From NCBI GenBank assembly GCA_037783545.1, contig JBBELK010000307.1, positions 496,001 to 560,000 on the forward strand: 64,000 nucleotides of DNA, written 5' to 3'. Below are positions 43,152 through 55,100 of this stretch, piece by piece. Positions within the stretch are counted from its first letter, which is position 1. Each line of letters begins with the position of its first letter. The DNA is from Henricia sp. BOLD:AAB3569 (taxonomy: Eukaryota > Echinodermata > Asteroidea > Spinulosida > Echinasteridae). The translations under genes and the position numbers were made by a program. The notes under the pieces were generated by a model that saw nothing but the letters and a program-made list of their open reading frames with translations, was not told the DNA's origin and ran no database searches.

Positions 43152-46100
43152 CTAAAGTGTTAACGAAAAAGCAATCCATGTTATTTATACAGTGAATTGA
43201 CCTTTTTTTACTATATGGTTTGCATGTAAGAAGCACCATCAGTGCTACTTGCAAATCAATTGTTAAAGCGTAAAGGTATCCACGAGGAAGGTATAATGAC
43301 GCACTTAAGAGTTTCTCCTGAAAATTTCGGAAAACTAATGAATGTATTGATACTTTTACATAATATTTCTTTTCAGTAAAGTATCATCTCGTATCACGAA
43401 GATCTTCCAGGCTCCAGTGATCTCCACTGGTCCAAATTTTGTCTGGGCGCGCCAATGTCGCTCAGCAGGGGGGCGGGGTTGCGATGGCGACAGAACGTAC
43501 TCACCCAAACACACAACCACGAACGGACGTACGTCGCTACACAGTGGTTGGCATGCAGCGCCCTCAAGAGTAAAAAAAAACAGCTCTTGAGGGCGCTGTT
43601 CAACAAATGCATACTGTCATGGCCGTTATCGATGCGAATTTGGGTCGTCGATCCGATAGATTTGCGTGGTAAATGACCGATAATGACACCAGTGACTACC
43701 GAATCACGTTAGGTGAATATACACCGCATTTTCATAGTGTTTTGGAGGAGAAATTATATTTTTTTAATGTACATACAGTGAATACTGAGTGAATTTAAAA
43801 AGCTAGTATCCCCCTTGACACAAAATCTAGCATTTGCACCTTTTTAGACCTTGTTTTTTTTAAGTGGTTGAATCGCAAGCAAAAGTGTAGACTTGATGTC
43901 AAGTCTGTAACTAGACCGGTTGTTTCGTAAACGGCAGCAGCGTAGTCGCGAATGGACTGGAAACAAGTCTAATCGACCTCTAGTTACAGACTTGAGAAAC
44001 CTGTTTCCGTTTTGTACACGGTCTATGGAGATTGCTACCAGAATTGGACGTAGAGAGCTGATTGGTCGAAACGCGGGGCTACATTAATATTCATGGTACT
44101 CCTTTAAATGGATGTGTTTTTGTGAATTTTGAATAGGGTTTCATCTCCATCGTAATATAACGCATGCAGCAAGCTTGAAGTGCAAATTTTTTAGGCTACG
44201 TACATGTAAGCCTATTCGACTTGATCAGTTTATGCGAATTTGGGATTATCGATGGTTTTTGTTTAAAATATAATCGCAAACGCTGATGATTGCATGATTG
44301 CAGATCGTGGTTTTGGAGAAAGATAGAGCTGAAATTTTGAACAGTGCTGTCAAGCATGGGCGCTAAAGAATGGGGTTGTCGGCCTCGTTGAAACCGAAGC
44401 TAGGGATTTGGAAATCTGTGACATCGTCAGCCACACAGTCGTGGCACTATTTTTGATATCTGTTGCAACTTGTCTGTTGTGTGAAAATGGTTTGTTGTGT
44501 GAAAATGTTGTGTGAAAACTCAAAATAGAAATTTTGGATTTTTTTCAAAGTCTCCATGATAGGCAAATGGGGCAGTTTTAATGTGCTTTTCAAGCTTTCG
44601 GTCAAATATGTCACCTTCTCAACATTTGCCAGTTTTGTATGACAAGGACGCAGATCTTCGATGGTGAGGAAAGATTTGTTTGCAGGAATTTTTTCTAATC
44701 TGGAGCGAAGATCTGATTTATCAAGACTGTAATATTTCTTGCAGGATAGCTAGTAAAGTCGTGTTACAAACTAAGCACGCACGCCACTTGTAGGTATTAT
44801 GCCGACCATTTTAGCCACCAGCAATAGCTAAGATAATCTCAGCTCTTGTTTTATCATTTTTCATTGGGATGTGGTCTTTTTAGACCACATCCCAATGAAA
44901 AATGAAAAAACAAGAGCTGAGATTATCTTAGCTACACCAGCAACACGTTTTGAAAATCAACTAGTCGAAGAAGAATGTTACAAACAAAAACCAAAATCCA
45001 ATTTGTAGTAAAAAACAAAAAAACACCGGGCAAAATTACTGACCCGCCAGCTCGAGTTTGGAAAGTTGGCAGTGCGCTCGATCCCTTTCAATTTTACATA
45101 AAGCGCATCTTAGTCTGTGGTGCGTTAACTGGACTGCAGTGCCACAACAGTTGGAAAACGATAAAGCAACAGAAGGTAAACATAGTTTTAATACATTCTG
45201 CTCAGCTTCATTTGTTTTCTGCGACGTGGTAAAGGGCTGTGCAGTTTAATTTATCGATGTATTTAGCCCTTGACGTGAAACAAGTAATTGGCGCAATCAC
45301 ATCTAAAGGGACTGATACCGAGTTAATCTTGAATATGATACTGTTAGAACACATTCATCAAAAGAAGCTGATACAAGATCTCCCATAATCATTATAGGGG
45401 AGATCTTGTTAATGAATATTGTTGTACATTTATTTGTACACCATAAATGCTCTTGACTGTAACTTAACATACTACATTTCACTAAACGCTTAACACAGTT
45501 TCTCTAAATAACAATATTGAAGTTTTAAAACACGCATTAACCGAATCAGATAACATTACATCCCCTCTGGTAGAAGTGGACGTTACCACGGCACGATGGC
45601 CGAAATGTTATTTGCTGGTTCTATGGCAACAGCGTGATTATATATTACGCGCCATGAAGCATTAATATTGGCGCGAAAACAGGTTTCTCAAGTCTCTAGA
45701 CAGGTACTATTCATAACAACGACTGTTGCGTGTGGGGATTATAGGCGTCAGACGGACCAAATACGACTGTCTAGAGACTTGACCTCAAGTCTAGCAAAAG
45801 TGCGGATTTCTGAAATGCTCATTAGGTATTAATGATATGCGCATGACCCTGTGACACGGTCGGCAGTTCTACATGCCAACAACTCTGAAAACTGTCTCTG
45901 TTCAATGGTATTTTTTTGAAGAATTTTTCATGTGCAAAAAGCCAGAGATGTGCCCAGTAGTTGTGTGGTTGTATGATTTACCAGACACCATGAAAAAAAG
46001 AGCATAATGTTTTTCTTTTTATTACTAAGAGAGATGAGTCACTTGTAAGTACCGGACGATGTGCATTATCGTGTTGTGCCCATTTCAAACACGTGGGAAT

Positions 46101-49100
46101 TATAACTACAAGTTCAACTACGGCTCGCAGTTATCGCTCCCTGCACCGCTGTACACAGACTGCTGTACACCGTTCGTTCCGTGACAAAACCACCGGTCGC
46201 AATGCACCAGTAATTACTTCAAAAGAGCTTCATTGTGAGCCACAATCTTAACCTTTTTTCACAAAAAGGTAATAGTAGATTTTTGTCATATTACATCAAG
46301 TGTTTTTCACGTTTGTATTTTGAATTACAAGGGTAAAACAGGCATGATGAACATTCACTCCATATATTTTCCATTCAACACTTCACAGGCCGTTTTGTGT
46401 TCTTCTCAGGATGACGTCAAAACCCTGTTTATCAACAAACCAAGTGACCTCAAGCGTTTAAGAATTTCGGGTGAAGAGGGTCAGAACTACTTTGCGTTTT
46501 AAACAAAAGGCTGTTTATTTTCGGTGGAAATCGAGTTGTGATGGTGTAGTAGACACATACACCTCCATGATAAACATGAGAACTTAAACAATGTGGACGG
46601 GGGGATACTAGCTGTTTAAGGAGTCATGCCCATGTAAAAGAGAAAGAATCTGCTGAAAACAGATCCAAGCGCAGAACAGATTTAGCAGATAATTTTACAC
46701 GTACAATTCATGCAGTGCGAAACCCAATTCAATGTGTGCATCAACATGAACAGTTACCGTTATCATATCCGTATTCGTCACATTGCAAAACCTCCCTACT
46801 GTTTCGAAACCACCACTTACCTTCATAGCTCAATTGGTATGGCATATGTACACTACACGCAGGTCCGCGGTTCAAATCCCAGTTTAGCCAAGTGTTTTTC
46901 ACTCCATCCGAATTTCCCTAAATCACAGACATTTGTCCATCTCTATCGCAAGACTAAAAAAGGAAAATGTTTGGCTTGCCTTTATCTGTCAGATCTATGA
47001 TCCAATCCTGCATGGAGGTGCTAGTTTGAATGATGTATGCGAGCATATCTCCCTTGACCAAAACATGGCTCTGCTGCTGCAGCGGCAAGGTCGCGCCATC
47101 GTGTCTCCACGTTGCAACTAATGCCATGTTCATGTGCCCTTGCTGAGGATCTGGAATGAAAGGAAGACAATATTGTCCATTTTTGTTTAATACTGTTATA
47201 TGCCTGTAGAATTTTGACTATGCCCCACACATAGTCTGCCGTGCACTGGGCATAGTTGGTTTAGCAGGTTCCGGATGAGCACTTTACGTGTGTAGCATAA
47301 TTGTGCACCAGTAGTATATAAAACAAGTATTGACTGCTGTTTATTGGGGTCATGATTAAGATTATAGGCCCTCGGTGATCTTGAATCTATGACTATTGAC
47401 TATGCCCCTCGGCTTCCGTCTTGGTGTATAGTCATGGCTTTAAGATCACCGAATGCCTGTAATCTTAACCATGCCCCTCATTGCAGTCAACATTATATAC
47501 ATGTATACTATTATCAATCAACTGAGTTGCTGAAATACCGCGGCTACATGATGAATATTTATTACCTGAAGTAATATCAGTTATTGAGCTTTTTATTTGC
47601 CAATTATTGTTGACCTCAGAATTTTCGTATTAGGGTAATTCCCCAAATTAGGGGTCCAAAAGTGTGACATTTTAAGATTTCAAATTGTTTGTAATGATTG
47701 AAAGTGGTTTCCCAGTAGAAAATCATTATTTTTATTTGAACAAATGCCACTCCAATTTAATGTTTGTGTGTATAGATATGGCACCAAGGTTAATGCAAAC
47801 TCATTGTACAGCCAATTCTCATTGGCGTAGGTAACCCGGGACACCAAACTCCTATCCAATACCATGGAACAAATTATAAGCTTTGATGGTCCTTTGTTTT
47901 TAATATTTTTCAGGAATCAGCAAACAAAATATTGAGAATTTGTGGTCCTATTTGAAGCAGAGAGTGTCGTACTAAACTTGGACACCAAACATTTTTGACC
48001 CCTAATTTTTGAAATTACCCATTAGTAGTGCCTTAATTTGGACTGGAATCGTACTTTGTTTGTCCTGTAGGAACTTGAAGATGCATGTCTTCACTAAGAA
48101 CCCAAGCTCCCTCAGTCTTTTTTCTGTCTTCTCTATTGTTGAGGTAGAAACCAGGACAGTCAGGGTTCCTTGTGGTTGTCCCCCATCCTTGACTGCCTTC
48201 ACTGCCTTATTCAGGTCGTCTTCTTCGGTCTAATAGTTAAATAAACAGAAATCTTTGGAAATATGTTCAACAGTTTTGTGTTTTACTGGAATCGGGTGAA
48301 AAAATCGCAATTCAAGAAAGTGGACAAGTTTACCAAACCTACTCTTACTGACCGAGGTAGGGTCTTTCAAAACCATAAATAGTGTTCTGTGTTAATTCTG
48401 AATATCCTGCATTGTAACTTGCACAATAATTTCTGTAAACAGCTATTACACTGTATGGCATTCGCAGTCTGTGTTGGTACGTTCCTTAATACTTACGCTT
48501 GCCGGTACAAGTTCGCCTAATTGTTAGAACTTTGTTAGAAATAAGAAGTTTCTGCTCTTTTTTCATGGCGACTAGTGGATTTTTTTACTCGCAAATAGTT
48601 GCAGGTATTACTCACGAGTAAACATTAATCGCGAGTAGTTGGCAAAGTATCAAAAGGGATGAAAAAACAAAATGCACATTTGTGTGTATGAGTAACCAAC
48701 TAGCTGTACAGCTGAAATTTGCCTAATCTGTGCTGTCCCGATTCTTTTTCAAACAATGCATACATAGACGGTGAACTTCAGCAAGGATTATTTTGTATTT
48801 CCCTCCCAAAAACTACCTCGATTACCTTTGAGCAATGAAAATCAAACGGTCTTGCTCCGCGATTAGACGTCATAAGTTTGCCGTAATTCTTCTTCAACCC
48901 GTGCATGTAGCTACTACCACATTACATAATGTAACATAGCATGTATTAATTGTGAGTAATCGTGGATTTATGAGTAGCGCAATGAAACAGTTAATTGAAC
49001 CAGGCGTACGCAGAATATGGCACGTGGATATCTGCAGCCGATTTCACTAAACTTACGCAGTTGCGTTAGCCCACTTGCGCAACATTTTATTGCGTAAGTC

Positions 49101-52100
49101 GCGCAACAATTTAGAGATGATAACACGCAAGCTATGGGGCTTGCGCCATTTTCCAAAAGTTGCGCAAGCTGCGCACTATTTCGTGAAATCGGCTGCTGCA
49201 GTCGTTGTACTTGATCGCAGTGGTTCAAAACATGCTTGTCATACTTTTGGCTTGCACAATTAAAGGACACAATGAATTGAAATACATGTACATGTAGTTG
49301 GCATACACAACAAAAAAGTGACCTGCACAGATCGCCTTTTAAATTTGTTGGTAAACGGGCATAATCGTGATTAATAGAGCTATTCGCCCAGTGGTAATAC
49401 ACACACACAATTACTGTGCATATCTATGGCTTTGCGCACAAAAAAAAACAAAAATTTAAAATCATATTCTTCAAAAAACATTCTCAGAGGTTTTTGCGTG
49501 TAAACATACATGTAGGTAAACATATGTAGCTGCTGAATTTGTTTAAATTCTTTTTTTGATGATTGCGCCACGTATTCACGCGCATATCATTAATATACCC
49601 AATGAGAAATCACAAAAATTTTATTTTTAGAACCACACTTTTGCTTGTGATTTATGCACATAAAGGTGCAAATGCTGGATTTTTCTTCCAGAAGAATTGT
49701 AGCTGTTTAAAGATATTGGTTGGAAAAGCCATTTTTACAAATGCATCAAAACCAATGTACCTTCATGCTAGTAAAAACTAGCATAGCCCCTGTGTAACAC
49801 TCCTTCCTCTTCAGAGTTGTTATTTCAGAAATGTGTGTAATGAAGACAGCAAAGCTGTTGTCATCTGTCAGGCAGTTGTCTGGGGTAGTGTTGTCCTGCT
49901 TGTCTGCTCTGGACCATTCCAGTGCATCGCGGACTAAAGCCATGAAAGGCCTCGGGATGCCATGCCGAAAGTTGCACTCTGTAAAAGCAAGCGTGGCAAC
50001 GGGCAACAGTTATTTTTGAAAAGTTGAGTGCATGTATATATATGACTTCCTGGGAATTTTTTTTTGAAATTATACCAGTGATCTCCACTGGGGGTTGGGG
50101 CAACAAGCACTAACCTAAACACCCAACCACGAACACACATGGTACAGTGGTTGGCATGCAGCGCCCTAAAGAGGTCAACACATTCGCCTCTTGAGGGCGA
50201 TGTTTAACAAATGCAGACTGTCTTGGCCGTTATCGATGCGAATTTGGGTCGACATTTCGATAGATATGACAGGTAAATGACGGATAATGACACCAGTGGC
50301 TACGGAATCACATTAGGTGAATTTACACCTCCTTTTGGAATGACTTGGCTGTACTTTCATAGTTTTTTGGAGGAGAAATTAATTTGTTTTTGTCCGGGCG
50401 GCAAATTTTTGTCCGGGCGCTAACGGTACCTCTAATGATTTTGTCCGGGCGGCGCGCCCGGACAAAACCGGTAGTGGAGATCACTGTATACATGTAGTAT
50501 TTAAAGTATATATATAAGTACTGTACATGTATTTAACCGATATTTTCTACCTTATGAAATTACTACATTCATTGTATTGTTGTTATTTTAGTGCACTGTC
50601 ATTGTTCACCCTTATGTTCGAATCTTTTTATAGACGTCAAACCCAGTAACAAACCAATTTATCCCATATAACGTGTATCCGCGTACTCTGCCAGACCCAT
50701 GGGAAAATATTGGCATGTTTACACGTCCTCTGGCATCGACTGGTTAAAAACAGCAGTGCCACAGACGTAACGCTGTCATGCGAGGGGGGCTTTATTTCAT
50801 GTGTGACAATAGACCGATGTTTACATGTTGTCACGTGACATATAGTGGGTATTACGTCATCTAAACTTTCACATGCACAGTAGTGTATTAAGCTGTGCAA
50901 CTGCAGCGTGAACATAACATTCGTATTATCTACACAATAAAATGTACATGGGCGGAAAGAGGATTTCATGTAGTTTCTATAGTCACGGGGTTTATGGTTT
51001 ATAGAAAGATAATGTCAAATATTCTGACATCAACGAGAGAGAAGTTTTACTTTGTCGATTGTGTTTGTGTGTGGTACGTTCTGTGTGTGTGTGGGTGCAC
51101 GTGACCTATTTTTTTTTGTGAATATGAGTGCGCGCAATATGCACTCATTTGAATGAGAAAATTACTTTACATTTTTGTATATGACCAATTCATGTGCCAA
51201 GAAGCTTGAGAACATTTTAAACTTTCATCTGGCAAGGCAATCACGCAAACGATCCTGCATGGTTGAAAGACGGGATATTACTTCAGGAATATTTGAATTT
51301 AAAAAAGTTACCACGATGCAATTTCAACTTTATTAAGTTTATACAAGCCGTAAATACATATTTTGCACAGTTTTAAAAATAACTCGCACAAGTTAATTTG
51401 ATTTGCAGTAAGTTGAAGGCACAGATACATGTAAGCGACCGATTTACCGGCCACAAATCAAGGTGGGTCTCGTTCAGTCTCGTGGTAAATCAGTCTAAAC
51501 TTTGCCAATCAGAACATGACGGTACAATACTGTGGAGGAGGCCATGTTTGTTGATATTTCATACCTACTATAGGTCACGTGACTCAGAGGGAATAATCGG
51601 TCTATTCATAACTATTTTCCCCCCAAATATATGTAACAAAATGTTCATTGTATTCCATTCCTGTACAAATACCATAAAGGCACTAAAGTCCCAAACTTAC
51701 GAATAAAGGGCTGTAATGTGGCTTCCGTTGTGTGCAAAGGGAATCGCTCCTCTGCCTCTTGCCATGTATCCACTGGCAGCTGGTCCAAAAACTCCTTCTG
51801 CACAGCCAGAAGCTTCTTAGTCCTTTCAGCCTCTTTTGCCATCTCACCTAACGTCATTCTTCCACTTCCTACTTCCGATAGGAGGTTGAACTTAGTTTCT
51901 TCCAACAAACCCTGAAGCTTCATGAACACCTAAAAAAAACAAATAATAATTACATAAATACATTGTAATTAAATAAATCAATAAAAATAAATCAATACAA
52001 TACCAAAAAAAAAGAAAAAAGAGATCAAGCACATTTGATAGACAATGCGACGTGTGTTTACATTTGAGCCGCTCTCTGTTCAATTGAGCGACAGGCAAAA

Positions 52101-55100
52101 AGCCCAGGGTACCCTGTACATGTGTAGCTTTGGTTTCAAATCAGAATTTTCTAAAATTTTCATTAAACTTGCTTACAGGTGTTAATGTCATAAACTAACG
52201 GTACATGATTTAGCCCAAAAATAATATTTTTTTTTTAACAGTTATTCTTTTTCAGATTTTATAAAGTTTCATAGAAAAAGCTGTTTTGTTTTCGTTTGCC
52301 TGCCGTTAAACAACAGAGGGAGTGGTACATGTATATGTTAACAAGTGCTAATAAAAAGCACTATTTCTGTACTTAATTGCTGTACAAGTGATACAGAAGA
52401 GAACTGGACACTGTAGGGTTATTCTGTGTCAATTTAACACGCTTTTGGACCTGACCATCACAGATTGAAATGAAATTTGGTGTGCTGATTAGACTCATTA
52501 AGAAACCCCAGAGAACAAAAATTTGGTGTCATTTGGTCAATAAATTTTTGAGATACCCCGATATAGGTCAACAAACTTTTGAATAATTAGCACGACCTGA
52601 TGTTTGGACAGCTGTATCTCTAAAAGTAATGTACCTACATAGATAAACTAACTTTACATCATTTTAAAGCTCTTGAACATGTTGAAATAGCCTTCATTTT
52701 ATAAGATATCGAAATTGCATCTCGTACTAAAATTTCTTTTGAAGAAAAAAACCCCAAAAATCACGAAAACAAGAAAAAGTAATGATACATAATTTTGTTC
52801 ACTTTTACTTTTTTAACCAATACACATCGACACCCTGAAAACATTAAGCTTACCGTCTGCTTGGGGCATTTTCCACACTTTCCCGTTTCGGTGTCAAATA
52901 TCTGCACCAGCTTGCTGTAACTTCTTCTCGACATTAGAGCCATTTGGAACGTAGGTTCTAAAGTCTTCAGTTCCTGTGAGGAGCGTAATATTGTAAGAAA
53001 TATAATTATCACATACCAAACATTTCAATCATTTCCAAGTACATGTATGGTAAGTACCCTTTGCAATGACCCGAGTTGACAGGAATAACTGTACTCTAAA
53101 ATAACACCACATAAATGTCTTTCTGTCCAAAATGGTATTTCCTGTTGGAAAATGTCCTGTGCACTGGACGTTTTTCCATTCTCTTGTACATGTACACAAA
53201 AACCATAGATTTTCAATGTTTTCTGAAGCAATGATGCATTAATGTACATGTACATGTAGCTATAAAAACAATTTCAGGCTATATAGTTTTAATTTCAGCA
53301 TTCTTCCTCAGGTACAGTTGTCAGAAGTTTATACTGTTAAAACTGGTGTGCTTAAACTAGCGTTTTCACAATTTTTGTAAGTTTTTACTTAAGTCGTGAT
53401 TTTGTGGAATTCCTCACGTGCTTGCAGTACTTAAAACATAGCTTGCACACCTTGCAATGGTTCTGTTAATCCTGCCATTTTGGGTGACGACAGTAGTGGT
53501 GTACATGTACATGTACCTGTATATAAAACGTCCGATTTCAACTGTATGTGTAACTCTTATTCTGTTATTCCACGAATCTGGAATAAGATGTTTCTCTTTC
53601 AAATGATACATAGGGCCTTTAATAGTCATCTCTGGATGTTATTGTTAACATGTTACTTGAACACGGTGCACTTTGTTATCCTTATGGATCAGATAGAGCA
53701 AAGTGACTCCAGCCAATTAAAACCTTTTTGCATTTCTGTCCGAACATATTTCTATCCCCATTACATTGGAACTTCTGATACAAAATACATGCAGAGTGTG
53801 ATCTAAAACTGGTAAACACTTGATGAAAATTTCTTAAATGAATCAAAATAATACCTTGAACAGTAAAGAATTGTCCAGATTTTACAATCATTTTTCAAAA
53901 ATTGACATAATAAATTTGGCTGGGCACACTCTCAGTGTTGTCCAGACTAGATTTAAGAGTAAAGGGTGAACAAATGGGTCTTTCTATAAATTAGGGGTCC
54001 AATGTTGGTGTCCCCCGTTACATTTTACATCTCGTTTTTGTAAATTCAGGACACATTCTTTAAATACTTTCCATCTCAAAGAGTGAGTACAAAAAGTACA
54101 ATTCATACAAAATGGTTTAAAAGCCATTTTAATGATTTTTGTACGAAAAATAACACATATCAGGTGTAACGGGGGACACCAAATGTCACACTTTTGGACC
54201 CCTAATTTATAGAAAGACCCAAATATGAGTTGTCTGTTGTGTACTGAGATTTGAAAGTAATTCTGATACTACTCAGGGAATATACAAGATTTCTTTTGTA
54301 AAATAAAATAAAAAAGCCGGCAGCAAAAGACAGAGTAGCCGGTGAAATCGCCAGAAGCTGATGCTTCTGAACAACACTGACTGTGCATCACATTTTCATT
54401 TGTTGTATTGACCAAGGAAAGGCATTTGTCTCCTGATTTCCGTCACTCATGTGATGGACGAAATTTGATCACGCTCTGCACGGAAAAACCTTCAGACTTT
54501 TGACTTGGCCCACATAAAAGTCATTCATTCCACCCCTTAAATGTTGAATGACCGGTATGTCAGTAGGGGTACAATACAGGGAAATGTTTACCGCTGTTGA
54601 GATAGGCAGACTTTTCCCCAGTATGTTCGCACAAGATACTCTCCACTGCTTGTCTGATTGAGGAGGCTCATCTAGATTAAAATCCAGCTGCCTGAGTGCA
54701 TACAACTGTCTTCGACAAATCTGGACGTTATCTCTTAGGTTTCGGTCTCGCCTTAAATATGTGCTGTCATTGTGTTGAGATGCTAATCTCAAGGCTTGAA
54801 TGCGATCCAAGCCCTTGTAGATTTTGACATCAATTGTTTTAAGCGATCTGAAGGCGTCATCGTCAGTAAGCTCTTTAATGGCACTGGTTAGATGATTTCC
54901 CCCAAGAGTGTAGAATTGTGATCTGTTGGGGTTTTCTGCATCGAAAGTGTCTCCAATTAACAAGACAGGTAACACTGTGCTTATTGAGGGTTTCTTCCTG
55001 AGGCCGGCCTTGATTTCATCCTTATGTCTTTGATCTACAGCTCTGAGGAGAAGCTCCTCAGGTGGCCGTTTTAAGTTGTCAAGGTCAACATGAAAGGTGC

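Noticed and set aside
43795-46620. Possible 2.8-kb element with AGCTAGTATCCCCC ends
   Set aside because: TTTAAAAAGCTAGTATCCCCC and GGGGGATACTAGCTGTTTAAG match over about 15 bp only, and no target duplication or interior structure supports it.
54469-54489. Stop after KVFPCRA as the true end of the ParB-like gene
   Set aside because: Kept only as an alternative: five downstream exons on the same strand continue with matching phases.
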